This document shows, piece by piece, positions 8,584 to 17,566 of a DNA stretch of 64,000 bases (positions are counted from its first letter, which is position 1; each line of letters opens with the position of its first letter). This stretch comes from Paenibacillus lutimineralis (GTDB lineage: Bacteria; Bacillota; Bacilli; Paenibacillales; Paenibacillaceae). The translations under genes and the position numbers were made by a program. The DNA lies in the NCBI RefSeq assembly GCF_003991425.1, contig NZ_CP034346.1, forward strand, positions 1,339,501 through 1,403,500. Direction: 5' to 3'. The notes beneath the pieces are model-generated. The model worked only from the letters and a program-made list of their open reading frames with translations. It was not told the origin of the DNA and searched no databases.

Positions 8584-11370
8584 ATGAGAGGACGAATCAT
8601 TGTACTCCTTCTGTCTATACTCATTTACAGCATTTTGCCGGAAGTGAATATACATGCGGAACCGAAGGAAGTAGTAGAAGACAAAATAAATCCTGAGGAG
8701 TATTTTAAAACTCTTACTCCTGCAAAAGTATTGCAAATAGCCAATAAAGATATGGAAGAATTGTACGGGATAAAAAACTTTTTTCCACAAAAAGCAAAAG
8801 GGAGAGAGCTTAATACTACCCTGTTGCAACAGCAAATTAATGAGGCGATGAAAGCCCCTGAGAAATTTACAGGTTTTGATATTGTATATGGCACTAGTCA
8901 CGGTAAAGAGATTACCCATAAAGGAAAAGTCATGACTAGATACTCCGGATACAATGTATTTGGAGATCCTGTATCCACGGATGGATTTCCTTGGGATGCG
9001 GGCTGGAGCGGCACTAAGATTCAGAGTTTCAATCTGATACCAACTCCTTGGGAACCGAAGGATCTCAATCGACAATTCGATTATTTTCCAACTAACTTTG
9101 GTTCTGATCCACCTGAAAAACTCACTGATTACCTAGGCGACAAAACCTTCGAAGGAAAAATCATCGAAGCCCTTAATGCGGAATACGGTGAAGAACCTTA
9201 CGGCGCAAACCTCATGTACAACAATCAAAATAAACAATACGCTACAAAAACTGTTTACGACAAAAATACCGCCCCCAAAGGCGGCTGGATTAAATACGTT
9301 CACGTCATCCAACCGCCAACGTATCTGTCCCAGGGATTTGGGAGGGTGTATCTAAAGGTCGGTACTTATATGGATGTGCCAATCGCTGCGTTTATGAATA
9401 CGAAACCGAATGATATTTCCGCGGAGTTTGTTGATTTGCCGTCCGGAGCGATGGCCGGGGAGGAAGTTCAAGTATCCGTATGGTTGAGGTCGACGTTCCC
9501 TAAAAGGGAAACTACCAAGTTTTCGTGGAGTGTTACCCGCAAGAGCGATGGATTGCCTCTGACAGCAGCGGAGAATCAGTTGAAGTTTAGCGGCGGCGTA
9601 GCGGCCGAATCCGGTGAAATCGGTATTTCCAAAACCGAGAAGAGGCGTCTTACTGTCTCATTTGTCATGCCGGAAAGTGATGTGCGGATTCAGTTTAAGG
9701 TCAACGAGGAGGGCAAAGAGCCGGAAGAGGTGTTACTAGATAATAACGTTCTAGACTCTGATGTCCTGGGCGCGGTGAAATTGATTGTTCCCCGGGAGCT
9801 CAAGCTTCCTTATGATATGCTGACCAAGAAAGAGAAAATATCCTTGCCAAGCAGTACGGCTACCTTACAGCTGCCTGATTTGACCGAGGCCAAGTGGACG
9901 GGAAATGCCACAGGGAAACTAACGGTAACCAACCTGACGAAGGAATTGCAAAAGGATTTTGAGATTCATAATAATCCAGAAATTAACGAGGCCAGCAGCG
10001 TAATTACCCGAACCCCGATAGTAACTTATACGATAAGGAGAGTGGATTATGGGGACGATCCAATGGGTGGAAATTGGCTCAAACTGGATAAACCTGGAAC
10101 TCCGTTGTCTAAAACAGGGGAAGTACACACTGAAGGCTCAGTAAGCAGACCCTATGAATATAAGCGTTATTATACGGTTTGCACAGGTGAAGGGGAAGAA
10201 AAAAAATGTGAGGAAAAATCGGAAACCCTAACGGGAACCGCAACCGCACAATTCTCACCCAACACGGTTTCCAATACCTATGACATGTATGTCTACAATG
10301 GGATGAAGGATGTTCCAAAGCGCAAGTACCGTGACGAAATCGAAGATAATCAAACGGATTCCCTTGTGAAGAATCTCTATTGGACCAATGAACCCTATGA
10401 CTATGATGTGATCCGCTGGATGCACCATCAGGACGTAGAGGGGAAGAAGTACGACTGGACGCAAGCGCCGGGACAATATAAGCGTGAATTCATCCAGCAA
10501 GCAAGCGGAAGTGTCGAGTGGGATATCAAAAGCTCCATGCGCGATGAATACGCTCAGGCTAGAGATGCTGCAGCTAAGAGGAAAAACAACAAGAAGCTTT
10601 ACGATAAAGCTGTATTTGCAACAGACAAGGTGCTTCAGGAGCACGATTATCCAATTAAATCGGGATACTATTTTAATCCTGCGGGGAGTTACACTTTCAC
10701 CGTCACAACCGAGGTATTTAAGAAAGAGAAACCTGAGGACATGACGGGAGACCATAAAGATCTGCTGAACAGTCTGATTAAATCCTTCCGCTATGAAACC
10801 GATCTAATGTTTATCAACAATCAGAAGGTTGCTGTTAATATCAAAAATGATAAGCTTACGGGAAAAGGCGGGGGCTTCGAGCGGGAACCGGGTATTTTGT
10901 CTGTTGAGGACAGCAAGTCGGTGAACGAAACATCGTTGATCAGTGTGTTGGATCGAAACGCCGATCCGTCCAGGTATACGAAAAAAGTAAAGGAGATTGA
11001 ATACTCGGACAAGCGCGGCGGCGATTCTGATAAGTTCTGGAAGATGGTCCTGGAAGGGTATAGCGAGTCGTATACGTTGGGCAAATACACGGACTATACC
11101 TACCGGGAGTATGTTAAAGCCGGACAGCATATGTATAAAATCACGGAAACGTCAACGATTACGATCGTCGTCAATTCAGGCAATGTACCGTTGTATACCC
11201 ATGCCAATATGCCGAACGGAAACTACTATATCAAAGTGTGGTTCGACAAAGTGAATATGACTGACGGGAATCATGCTTACGCAGGCCTCAAGACTTTGCA
11301 AGGCTTCGAAAATTTGGATTCTATCAAGGTAACCGTGGTTGGCTCCATGTTTGATGATTTGAATAACTAG
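8584..11370 (+). CDS. Large secreted protein of unknown function
   Basis: The protein has 928 residues. It starts with a hydrophobic signal peptide (MRGRIIVLLLSILIYSILPE) cleaved near HAE. A conserved N-terminal part with GYNVFGDPVSTDGFPWDAGW follows, then an Ig-like beta region around residues 280-390 (LPSGAMAGEEVQVSVWL). The rest is charged and Tyr/Trp-rich, with one CxxxxxxxxC pair (VCTGEGEEKKC). No sorting motif, membrane anchor or catalytic motif was seen. The ATG at 8584 is preferred to the GTG at 8575 because GGTGGG lies just upstream and copy 2 starts at the equivalent place. Remnants of the same gene at 5600, 6891 and 14656 show repeated duplication and loss. I do not recognise the family. 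A surface or adhesin-like role is only a guess. Confidence 0.6.
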   Translation: MRGRIIVLLLSILIYSILPEVNIHAEPKEVVEDKINPEEYFKTLTPAKVLQIANKDMEELYGIKNFFPQKAKGRELNTTLLQQQINEAMKAPEKFTGFDIVYGTSHGKEITHKGKVMTRYSGYNVFGDPVSTDGFPWDAGWSGTKIQSFNLIPTPWEPKDLNRQFDYFPTNFGSDPPEKLTDYLGDKTFEGKIIEALNAEYGEEPYGANLMYNNQNKQYATKTVYDKNTAPKGGWIKYVHVIQPPTYLSQGFGRVYLKVGTYMDVPIAAFMNTKPNDISAEFVDLPSGAMAGEEVQVSVWLRSTFPKRETTKFSWSVTRKSDGLPLTAAENQLKFSGGVAAESGEIGISKTEKRRLTVSFVMPESDVRIQFKVNEEGKEPEEVLLDNNVLDSDVLGAVKLIVPRELKLPYDMLTKKEKISLPSSTATLQLPDLTEAKWTGNATGKLTVTNLTKELQKDFEIHNNPEINEASSVITRTPIVTYTIRRVDYGDDPMGGNWLKLDKPGTPLSKTGEVHTEGSVSRPYEYKRYYTVCTGEGEEKKCEEKSETLTGTATAQFSPNTVSNTYDMYVYNGMKDVPKRKYRDEIEDNQTDSLVKNLYWTNEPYDYDVIRWMHHQDVEGKKYDWTQAPGQYKREFIQQASGSVEWDIKSSMRDEYAQARDAAAKRKNNKKLYDKAVFATDKVLQEHDYPIKSGYYFNPAGSYTFTVTTEVFKKEKPEDMTGDHKDLLNSLIKSFRYETDLMFINNQKVAVNIKNDKLTGKGGGFEREPGILSVEDSKSVNETSLISVLDRNADPSRYTKKVKEIEYSDKRGGDSDKFWKMVLEGYSESYTLGKYTDYTYREYVKAGQHMYKITETSTITIVVNSGNVPLYTHANMPNGNYYIKVWFDKVNMTDGNHAYAGLKTLQGFENLDSIKVTVVGSMFDDLNN

Positions 11371-11380
11371 ACGAACAACA

Positions 11381-11412
11381 AGACCTGGGATTCAACATCC
11401 CGGGTCTATTTT
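11381..11412 (+). terminator. Rho-independent terminator
   Basis: AGACCTGGGAT pairs with ATCCCGGGTCT, followed by ATTTT. It ends the exported-protein transcript. A copy lies at 14833-14864. Confidence 0.8.
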
Positions 11413-11429
11413 CTAAAAGTAGATATAAT

Positions 11430-11523
11430 CCTCATATAACCACCGTTTTAAACTACTTTCCTTACATCATGTGAATCCAGAACAATATGGAGTAATTAGT
11501 GAGTGTACAGGAGGTGTCCTTCC
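11430..11523 (+). repeat. Conserved leader of toxin gene, copy 2
   Basis: Close copy of 728-823, ending in AGGAGGTG nine bases before the ATT start of toxin 2. Confidence 0.7.
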
Positions 11524-13809
11524 ATTCAAAAGATAGATCTGGACCGACTCGACAATTTGGCTAAAGTAGTGGAGCATTTGCGACAGACAATGGAGCAGGA
11601 AATCACCGGCATGTCCAAGGATGTGAATCGTCTGCTCCAAAATACAGAGGCGGATTACTCGGAATATTATGTGCGCACAGCTACCCAAGAAGCGGCAAGC
11701 CTGCTCCGTGAGATTGAAATGCTGGCTCGGCGATTGGATGATCAAATGCATGAAAAAGTAAGCGGCCTGAAATATGCCGTGAGTCAATATGCGCAGACAG
11801 ACAAGCAAGTGGAGAAATTGGCTCAAACCCAGCCTTCTTCATCGTTGTTCGATCATAAATCTCCGTTTCTTGCCGCGAAGTGGTCAGATATCACAGGAAA
11901 TAGCTTGTATGGACCTGCGAAGTCGACTACTTCAGAGCCATTCCCATTCCCCAATTTCCTCGAACAACTTGAGGCTTTTCAGCGCCAAGGAATTATGGAT
12001 AGTTTAGCTCCCTTCCAAGAAGATCCGCGAATTCATGCTCTTCTACAAACGATGCAGAACCAAGATGCCTTCGCCCAGAAACTCGCCCAAGCAGAACTAA
12101 CCAAAATCGCTGAAGCCTTTACGGAAATCGCCCGTAGTCAGAAGGCTTATGTCGTCTATCAGGCTTATGGGCAACGTGAATATATGGAGTCGGCTCATCA
12201 ATATGCCGAAGCCCAGCGGAAGAAGCTCGAAGAAATGGGCGTATCGGACGAATGGTATAAAGAAGGCATTGATCTAAGTTATTTTTATCAAGGTGGGTTT
12301 CTTAAGGCCTGTAGATACAATCCGTTAAAAAATGACCGATCGCTCTTACTGGATGATGAAGAGATTAGAACTTTGTTGAAGCAGGGGATGTTGGGTGAAG
12401 TTCAATTGGATGTGCTTCGTCAGAAATATGACGAGCTGGAAGTAAAGGTACTTCACCGTCTGCAACTCGAGCAGCAGTTGGAGGAATATAATCGCTTGGT
12501 CGCCGAGGAAGACATCCGAAAGATGCAGCAGCTTCTTAAGGATATGAATCTATATCATGGAGAAATTACCGGGAAGTATGATCAAGAGCTGTTAATTGCT
12601 GTAGCTGGATATCAGTATATTGCCAATAACCATAGTACCATGTTTGCCGTGTGGCGTGAATTAAGCGGGTATCATGATGGTAAGGAATTTGAAGTAGATG
12701 GATTGATCACGAAAGAGCTGCTGGAGCTAGCGAATGCAGAGAGAGGGTTAGGATATTGGAATGATCCCAATGTGAAAGCCAGTGGACTAGGGGTGGCGCT
12801 GACAGCGGTAGGAGTGGGGGATGGAATCGTCAGTCAGATTTGGGATGAAGGAAGCGGGCTTTTGAAGCAAGCCTGGTCCGTCAATCCGACCAATCCGAAG
12901 TTCTGGACAGAGACGATCCCAGGATATTATGATTTAGCTAAGGCAATCACAAATGGGGATATTACCCTGGAAGATATCAAGGAAGCGCTGAAAGAAGGGG
13001 CCGCAGAAGAGTTCGTGGTTCCGTTCCAGGATATTTGGGATTTGCAGGGGAAGGTATTGAGTGGAAAAGCCAGTTATGAAGAGAGCGAGCGATATGGACG
13101 CGCTTTGGTCAAGGCCTTTTTGGCTCTGACGTTGGTGGAAGGAGCAGTTAAGTCAGGAGTTAAGATATCTGGCAAACTGAGCAAGCAGCTCTCCGAGCTA
13201 TTGCCTAAGCTGAACGGCGGAGCCGTGGCGGTTACTGAGAGTGGAGTGAAAATCCAGGTTCCGAACAATTATCGTATCGAGACCCCGGAGAATCCAAATA
13301 TTCAGAGAAGGCAATATAATTTAGATAAAGAAGAGGGTATTGAGGGGACGGGACAAGGTAATAAACCTAACCTCTTTGATAAGGATGGAAATTATACGGG
13401 CGGTAGAACGCAAAAGGAATTGGATGATTTAGCAGGCGATCCTTCACATGGCGGTAAAATTAGGGATCAAGGTTTGAAAGAAAGAGAGATAGGACTAGAT
13501 TTGGAACAACAAGGAAAACTAGGGAAGATAGTACGTGACCCACAAGGAAACGGAGGAGCAGAATTTATTGATACAACCAATAACGTTAAATGGGACGTTA
13601 AAAGTTTCGTATCTTATCCAAATGGTCATACTTCACCCAAGAAAGGCGCATTTACAGTAAATAACGGGATGAAGGCAATTAATAAAGAACTAGATAAAAC
13701 TTATAATGTAATTGTGGATAAAAGAGACATGATTCCTGAACATATTGAACAGTTAAAAGAGGCAATTGAAAAAGCTGGGATATCAGATAGGATTATTTGG
13801 TATCCATAG
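11524..13809 (+). CDS. Polymorphic toxin 2 (nuclease-like C-terminal domain), ATT start
   Basis: The protein has about 761 residues. The first 570 residues are almost identical to toxin 1: helical export-type head, peptidoglycan-binding-like repeat near 331-395, and pre-toxin region to LPKLNGGAVAVTE. From about residue 575 the sequence is unrelated. The tip (about 639-761) has KEREIGLDLEQQGKLGKI, then GGAEFIDTTNNVKWDVKSF near residue 690, a D...DxK pattern that fits a PD-(D/E)xK nuclease fold like CDI-type tRNA or DNA nucleases. This assignment is inference from the motif. AGGAGGTG precedes the ATT start, as in the other two copies. The pentapeptide-repeat gene 11 bases downstream is the likely immunity gene. 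Export by the EssC system is inferred. Confidence 0.75.
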   Translation: MQKIDLDRLDNLAKVVEHLRQTMEQEITGMSKDVNRLLQNTEADYSEYYVRTATQEAASLLREIEMLARRLDDQMHEKVSGLKYAVSQYAQTDKQVEKLAQTQPSSSLFDHKSPFLAAKWSDITGNSLYGPAKSTTSEPFPFPNFLEQLEAFQRQGIMDSLAPFQEDPRIHALLQTMQNQDAFAQKLAQAELTKIAEAFTEIARSQKAYVVYQAYGQREYMESAHQYAEAQRKKLEEMGVSDEWYKEGIDLSYFYQGGFLKACRYNPLKNDRSLLLDDEEIRTLLKQGMLGEVQLDVLRQKYDELEVKVLHRLQLEQQLEEYNRLVAEEDIRKMQQLLKDMNLYHGEITGKYDQELLIAVAGYQYIANNHSTMFAVWRELSGYHDGKEFEVDGLITKELLELANAERGLGYWNDPNVKASGLGVALTAVGVGDGIVSQIWDEGSGLLKQAWSVNPTNPKFWTETIPGYYDLAKAITNGDITLEDIKEALKEGAAEEFVVPFQDIWDLQGKVLSGKASYEESERYGRALVKAFLALTLVEGAVKSGVKISGKLSKQLSELLPKLNGGAVAVTESGVKIQVPNNYRIETPENPNIQRRQYNLDKEEGIEGTGQGNKPNLFDKDGNYTGGRTQKELDDLAGDPSHGGKIRDQGLKEREIGLDLEQQGKLGKIVRDPQGNGGAEFIDTTNNVKWDVKSFVSYPNGHTSPKKGAFTVNNGMKAINKELDKTYNVIVDKRDMIPEHIEQLKEAIEKAGISDRIIWYP

Positions 13810-13820
13810 GAGGGTTAAGT

Positions 13821-14420
13821 ATGACAACTGATATCAAAGAAATTATGACTCAATTAGAATCACACCGCCTTTGGATTGAAACTATTGGAGAACAAGGCGA
13901 AAAACTAGGTATAGATGAAATTGATTTGCGAAATGTGGATTTGTCACAATACCCATTAGACCAAGCATATATAACAGCTTGTATCTTTGATGGCATGAAC
14001 TTAAATCACAAAGATTTCTCTTCATCTTTACTAAGTTCATCAACTTTTATATCTACAAATTTAGAAGGGGCAGACTTTTGTAAATCTAATGTCTCGTATG
14101 TGGACTTCACAAATGCCAATGTTAAAGCTGCTAGACTTGCTGATAGTGAATGTATTGAGACGGTGTTTGTTCAAGCTGATTTATCAGATGCTAATTTAGT
14201 AGCTGGTCTTTTTGACGAGACGGATTTTCGCAATGCAATATTGTTTAATGCTGATGTGCGGTTAGCTACGTTTGAAAGAGTATTGCTAAAAGGAGCTAAA
14301 TTAACTGGGGTTCGGGGGCTAGAAGAGGCTTTTATAAAAAGCATCAATATTGGGACGCCAGAACAACCAAATATTCTAGTAGGTGAAGAAGCTAGAAAAT
14401 GGTTACAAGATAATAAGTAG
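13821..14420 (+). CDS. Pentapeptide-repeat immunity protein for toxin 2
   Basis: The protein has 199 residues. Head SHRLWIETIG, then pentapeptide repeats (ANLVA, ADLSD, ADFCK, VDFTN), then the tail EEAFIKSINIGTPEQP shared with the orphan paralogue at 4362. The ATG at 13821 has AGGAGGG six bases upstream and is preferred to an in-frame upstream start inside the toxin. It begins 11 bases after the toxin 2 stop, the usual toxin-immunity order. Pentapeptide beta-helices can mimic nucleic acid, which would suit a nuclease toxin. This last point is a hypothesis. Confidence 0.7.
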   Translation: MTTDIKEIMTQLESHRLWIETIGEQGEKLGIDEIDLRNVDLSQYPLDQAYITACIFDGMNLNHKDFSSSLLSSSTFISTNLEGADFCKSNVSYVDFTNANVKAARLADSECIETVFVQADLSDANLVAGLFDETDFRNAILFNADVRLATFERVLLKGAKLTGVRGLEEAFIKSINIGTPEQPNILVGEEARKWLQDNK

Positions 14421-14503
14421 ACCCTTTACATCAGTAGAGAGTAGGTCATACAATACAACCAACAAACCAAACACTAAACAATTCAAACACTTGATAAACT
14501 TTC

Positions 14504-14546
14504 AAAAGCTCTTTCCAACTTGAACTATGAGTAGGAATGAGCTTTG
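14504..14546 (+). terminator. Repeated hairpin terminator, second copy
   Basis: AAAAGCTCTTTCC pairs with GGAATGAGCTTT. It is related to 3646-3689 and lies after the toxin 2 immunity gene. Confidence 0.55.
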
Positions 14547-14580
14547 TTTGCATGTTCAAAATCAAAGGAGGACGAAACGA

Positions 14581-14655
14581 ATGGCAAAACGTGAACAGGT
14601 AGTGGCAGAAGAGTTGAAAATAAAGCAACTAGCACAGGAAGCAGAAAAAAAGTGA
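14581..14655 (+). CDS. 24-codon ORF with strong ribosome site, gene stub
   Basis: AAAGGAGGA lies eight bases before an ATG that reads MAKREQVVAEELKIKQLAQE and four more residues before TGA. The strong ribosome site and charged helical sequence suggest the 5' end of a once longer gene cut at the recombination junction at about 14655, where the exported-protein remnant begins. A genuine small peptide cannot be excluded. Confidence 0.35.
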   Translation: MAKREQVVAEELKIKQLAQEAEKK

Positions 14656-14821
14656 GGTCTATTGCGAACGGAAACCACTATATCAAAGTATGGTTCGACA
14701 AAGTGAATATGACTGACGGGAATCATGCTTACACAGGCCTCAAGACTTTGCAAGGCGTCGAAAATTTGGATTCCATCAAGGTAACCGTAGTTGGCTCCAT
14801 GTTTGATGATTTGAATAACTA
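14656..14821 (+). pseudogene. 3' end remnant of the large exported-protein gene
   Basis: Bases from about 14662 to the TAG at 14819-14821 match 11212-11370, the last 53 codons of the intact gene, at about 95 percent by eye. The terminator and toxin leader follow as in the original. This fixes the duplication unit as exported-gene 3' end, terminator, leader and toxin. Confidence 0.8.
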
Positions 14822-14832
14822 GACGAACAACA

Positions 14833-14864
14833 AGACCTGGGATCCAACATCCCGGGTCTATTTT
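14833..14864 (+). terminator. Rho-independent terminator, duplicated copy
   Basis: AGACCTGGGAT pairs with ATCCCGGGTCT and is followed by ATTTT. Copy of 11381-11412. Confidence 0.75.
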
Positions 14865-14880
14865 CTAAAAGTAGATTTAC

Positions 14881-14976
14881 CCTCATATGGCCATCGACTT
14901 TTAAACTACTTTCCTTACATCATGCGAATTCAGAAAAATATGGAGTAATAAGCGAGTGTACAGGAGGTGTCCTTTC
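14881..14976 (+). repeat. Conserved leader of toxin gene, copy 3
   Basis: Close copy of 728-823 and 11430-11523, ending with AGGAGGTG nine bases before an ATT codon. Confidence 0.7.
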
Positions 14977-17124
14977 ATTCAAAAGATAGATCTGGATCGA
15001 CTTGAGAATTTGTCTAGAGTAGTGGAGCATTTGCGACAGACGATGGAGCAGGAAATCACCGGCATGTCCAAGGATGTGAATCGTCTGCTCCAAAATACAG
15101 AAGCGAATTACTCGGAGTATTATGTACGCACAGTAACTCAAGAAACGGCAAGCCTGCTCCGGGAGATTGAAATGCTGGCACGGCGATTGGATGATCAAAT
15201 GCGTGAAAAGGTAAGCGGCCTGAAATATGCCGTAAGTCAATATGCGCAGACAGACAAGCAAGTGGAGAAATTGGCTCAAACCCAGCCTTCCTCGTCTTTG
15301 TTCAATCATAAATCTCCGTTTCTAGCCGCACAGTGGTCAGATATCACAGGAAATAGTCTGTATGGGCCTGCGAAGTCCACTACTTCAGAGCCGTTCCCAT
15401 TCCCCAATTTCTTCGAACAACTTGAGGCTTTTCAGCGGTAAGGAATTATGGATCGTTTAGCTCCCTTCCAAGAAGATCCGCGAATTGCTGCTCTTCTACA
15501 AACGATACAGAACCAAGATGCCTTCGCCCAGAAACTCGCCCAAGCAGAACTAACCAAAATCGCTGAAGCCTTTACGGAAATCGCCCGTAGTCAGAAGGCT
15601 TATGTCGTCTATCAGGCTTATGGTCAGCGTGAATATATGGAGTCGGCTCATCGATATGCCGAAGCCCAGCGGAGAAAGCTCGAAGAAATGGGTGTGTCGG
15701 AGGAATGGTATAAAGAAGGCATTGATCTGAGTTATTTTTATCAAGGTGGGCTTCTTAAGGCCTGTAGATACAATCCGTTAAAAAGTGACCGATCACTCTT
15801 GCTGGATGATGAAGAGATTAGGGCTTTGTTGGAGCAGGGGATGTTGGGAGAAGTTGAATTGGATGTGCTTCGTCAGAAATATGACGAGCTGGAAGTCAAG
15901 GTACTTCACCGTCTGCAACTAGAGCAACAGTTGGAGGAATATAATCGCTTGGTCGCCGAGGAAGATATCCGAAAGATGCAGCAGCTTCTCAAGGATATGA
16001 ATCTATATCATGGAGAAATCACCGGGAAGTATGATCAAGAGCTGCTAATTGCTATAGCGGGATATCAGTATATTGCAAATAACTATAGTACAATGTTCGC
16101 CGTCTGGCGTGAATTAAGTGGGTATCATGATGGTAAAAAATTTGAAGTAGATGGATTGATTACGAAAGAGCTTCTGGAGCTAGCGAATGCAGAGAGAGGG
16201 TTAGGATATTGGAATGATCCCAATGTGAAAGCCAGTGGACTAGGTGTGGCGCTGACATCGGTAGGAGTCGGAGATGGAATCGTGAGTCAGATTTGGGATG
16301 AGGGAAGCGGGCTTTTGAAGCAAGCCTGGTCCGTCAATCCGACCAATCCGAAGTTCTGGACAGAGACGATCCCAGGATATTATGATTTAGCTAAGGCAAT
16401 CACAAATGGGGATATTACCCTGGAAGATATCAAGGAAGCGCTGAAAGAAGGGGCAGCAGAAGAGTTTGTGGTTCCGTTCCAGGATATCTGGGATTTGCAG
16501 GGGAAGGTATTGAGCGGAAAAGCCAGCTATGAAGAGAGCGAGCGATATGGACGCGCTTTGGTCAAGGCATTTTTGGCTCTGACATTGGTGGAAGGAGCAG
16601 TTAAGTCAGGAGTTAAGATATCTGGCAAACTGAGCAAGCAGCTCTCCGCGCTATTGCCTAAGCTGAATGGCGGAGCCGTGGCGGTTACTGAGAGTGGAAC
16701 TAGATTCCGAATTCCTGATGGTTACCACCTCGATACACCTGAACTTCCCAAGACAAATGCACAACGGCAATTTATCGATTTTCAGAGGCAACAGGAGCTT
16801 AGAGAAAATGCTGGAGGGGCAGGGAATACAACAAGACAGACTGTAAAGTCTAATCTCGGTACTGAAATTGATATAACACCATCTGGTAATCATAAAATTG
16901 CGCCTTCTAATAAGAATTCTGGATTGAAGGGGGAACCTAACTCGAGTGTTGACATTGTTGACCCAAAAACTGGGGAAGTAAAGACACGAAGATACTATGG
17001 AGCTGATGGGAAAGCAGCTAGAGATGTAGATATGACAAATCATGGTAACCCCAAGCAACATCCAGAATACCCACATGAGCATATATTTGAATATAATCCT
17101 GACGGTTCCTTAAAGTCGAGATAA
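14977..17124 (+). pseudogene. Polymorphic toxin 3, interrupted by an in-frame stop
   Basis: The frame is colinear with toxins 1 and 2 for about 570 codons, but codon 155 is TAA (15439-15441) where both other copies have CAA, a single C to T change. No frameshift is involved, and the frame continues open to 17124. An ATG at 15448 just after the stop, with AAGGA close by, could restart translation, but the product would lack the N-terminal export-type domain. The tip (from about residue 610) differs from the other toxins and contains RYYGADGKAARDVDMTNHGN followed by a PHEH motif, resembling His-rich nuclease tips of Rhs/CDI-type toxins. The exact family is not known to me. The matching immunity gene follows at 17136. 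Toxin 3 is probably not delivered in its present form. Confidence 0.75.
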
Positions 17125-17135
17125 GGAGAATCTAT

Positions 17136-17366
17136 ATGACGCACAGTGAATTTATCCAGCTAGTAAAGTGTGGTATGGAGTATAATTTTTACGTGAAAGA
17201 TGAAGAGTATTGGATTAGCTCGAATGAGAATGGGTACTACTTAACAAGAGTCAGAGATAGTAGTTCACAAGAATTTAAGACACCCGAGGAATTACTTGAA
17301 AATGGGCGGATAAATGGTCTCTCTCTATTTGATCTATGGGATGATCTAAAGGATTTCTTCCAATAG
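17136..17366 (+). CDS. Small immunity protein for toxin 3
   Basis: The protein has 76 residues, is acidic and aromatic, and has no signal peptide. The pattern YxISxNExGYYLTRVRDSS, then a FKTPEELLENGRINGLSLFD segment, is one I associate with small immunity proteins next to toxins ending in a TNHGNP...PHxH tip. That association is from memory. It begins 11 bases after the toxin stop behind AAGGAGA. It appears intact even though its toxin carries a nonsense codon, consistent with selection for protection. Confidence 0.6.
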   Translation: MTHSEFIQLVKCGMEYNFYVKDEEYWISSNENGYYLTRVRDSSSQEFKTPEELLENGRINGLSLFDLWDDLKDFFQ

Positions 17367-17448
17367 TTTTTTATATAAACAGCGGAGTTTCCCTTTTATG
17401 GACTGGGACTAGATATAAGGTTGGAGATATAGTTTAAGGGACTTTGAA

Positions 17449-17481
17449 GGCTATGATCGATTGCGATCATGGCTTTTTTTC
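17449..17481 (+). terminator. Rho-independent terminator
   Basis: GGCTATGATCG pairs with CGATCATGGC around an ATTG loop, followed by seven T. It marks the right edge of the toxin island. Confidence 0.8.
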
Positions 17482-17511
17482 TGTGTGTACCTAATTCATT
17501 TTTTTGAAAAC

Positions 17512-17542
17512 TGTCCCTTTTTCCGTTCCTTAAGTGTTATAC
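17512..17542 (+). promoter_or_regulatory. Putative ECF-sigma promoter for sigma factor operon
   Basis: TGTCCCTTTT, then a GTTATAC element, with exactly 19 bases between TGTCCC and TTATAC. The same pair with the same spacing occurs at 19126-19156. Shared upstream elements for a sigma factor and its neighbour suggest autoregulation. Confidence 0.5.
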
Positions 17543-17566
17543 ATAGTTAGAGGGGAGGATGGCTTG

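Noticed and set aside
10255..11130. Minus-strand ORFs inside the large exported-protein gene
   Set aside because: No ribosome sites or recognisable domains. The plus-strand frame is open and has homologous copies.
15439..15441. Programmed stop-codon read-through in toxin 3
   Set aside because: No recoding signal is seen, and the two paralogues show a plain CAA to TAA substitution.
1..17400. Prophage or integrative element
   Set aside because: No integrase, transposase, structural gene or attachment repeat found. The island is explained by local duplications of toxin units.
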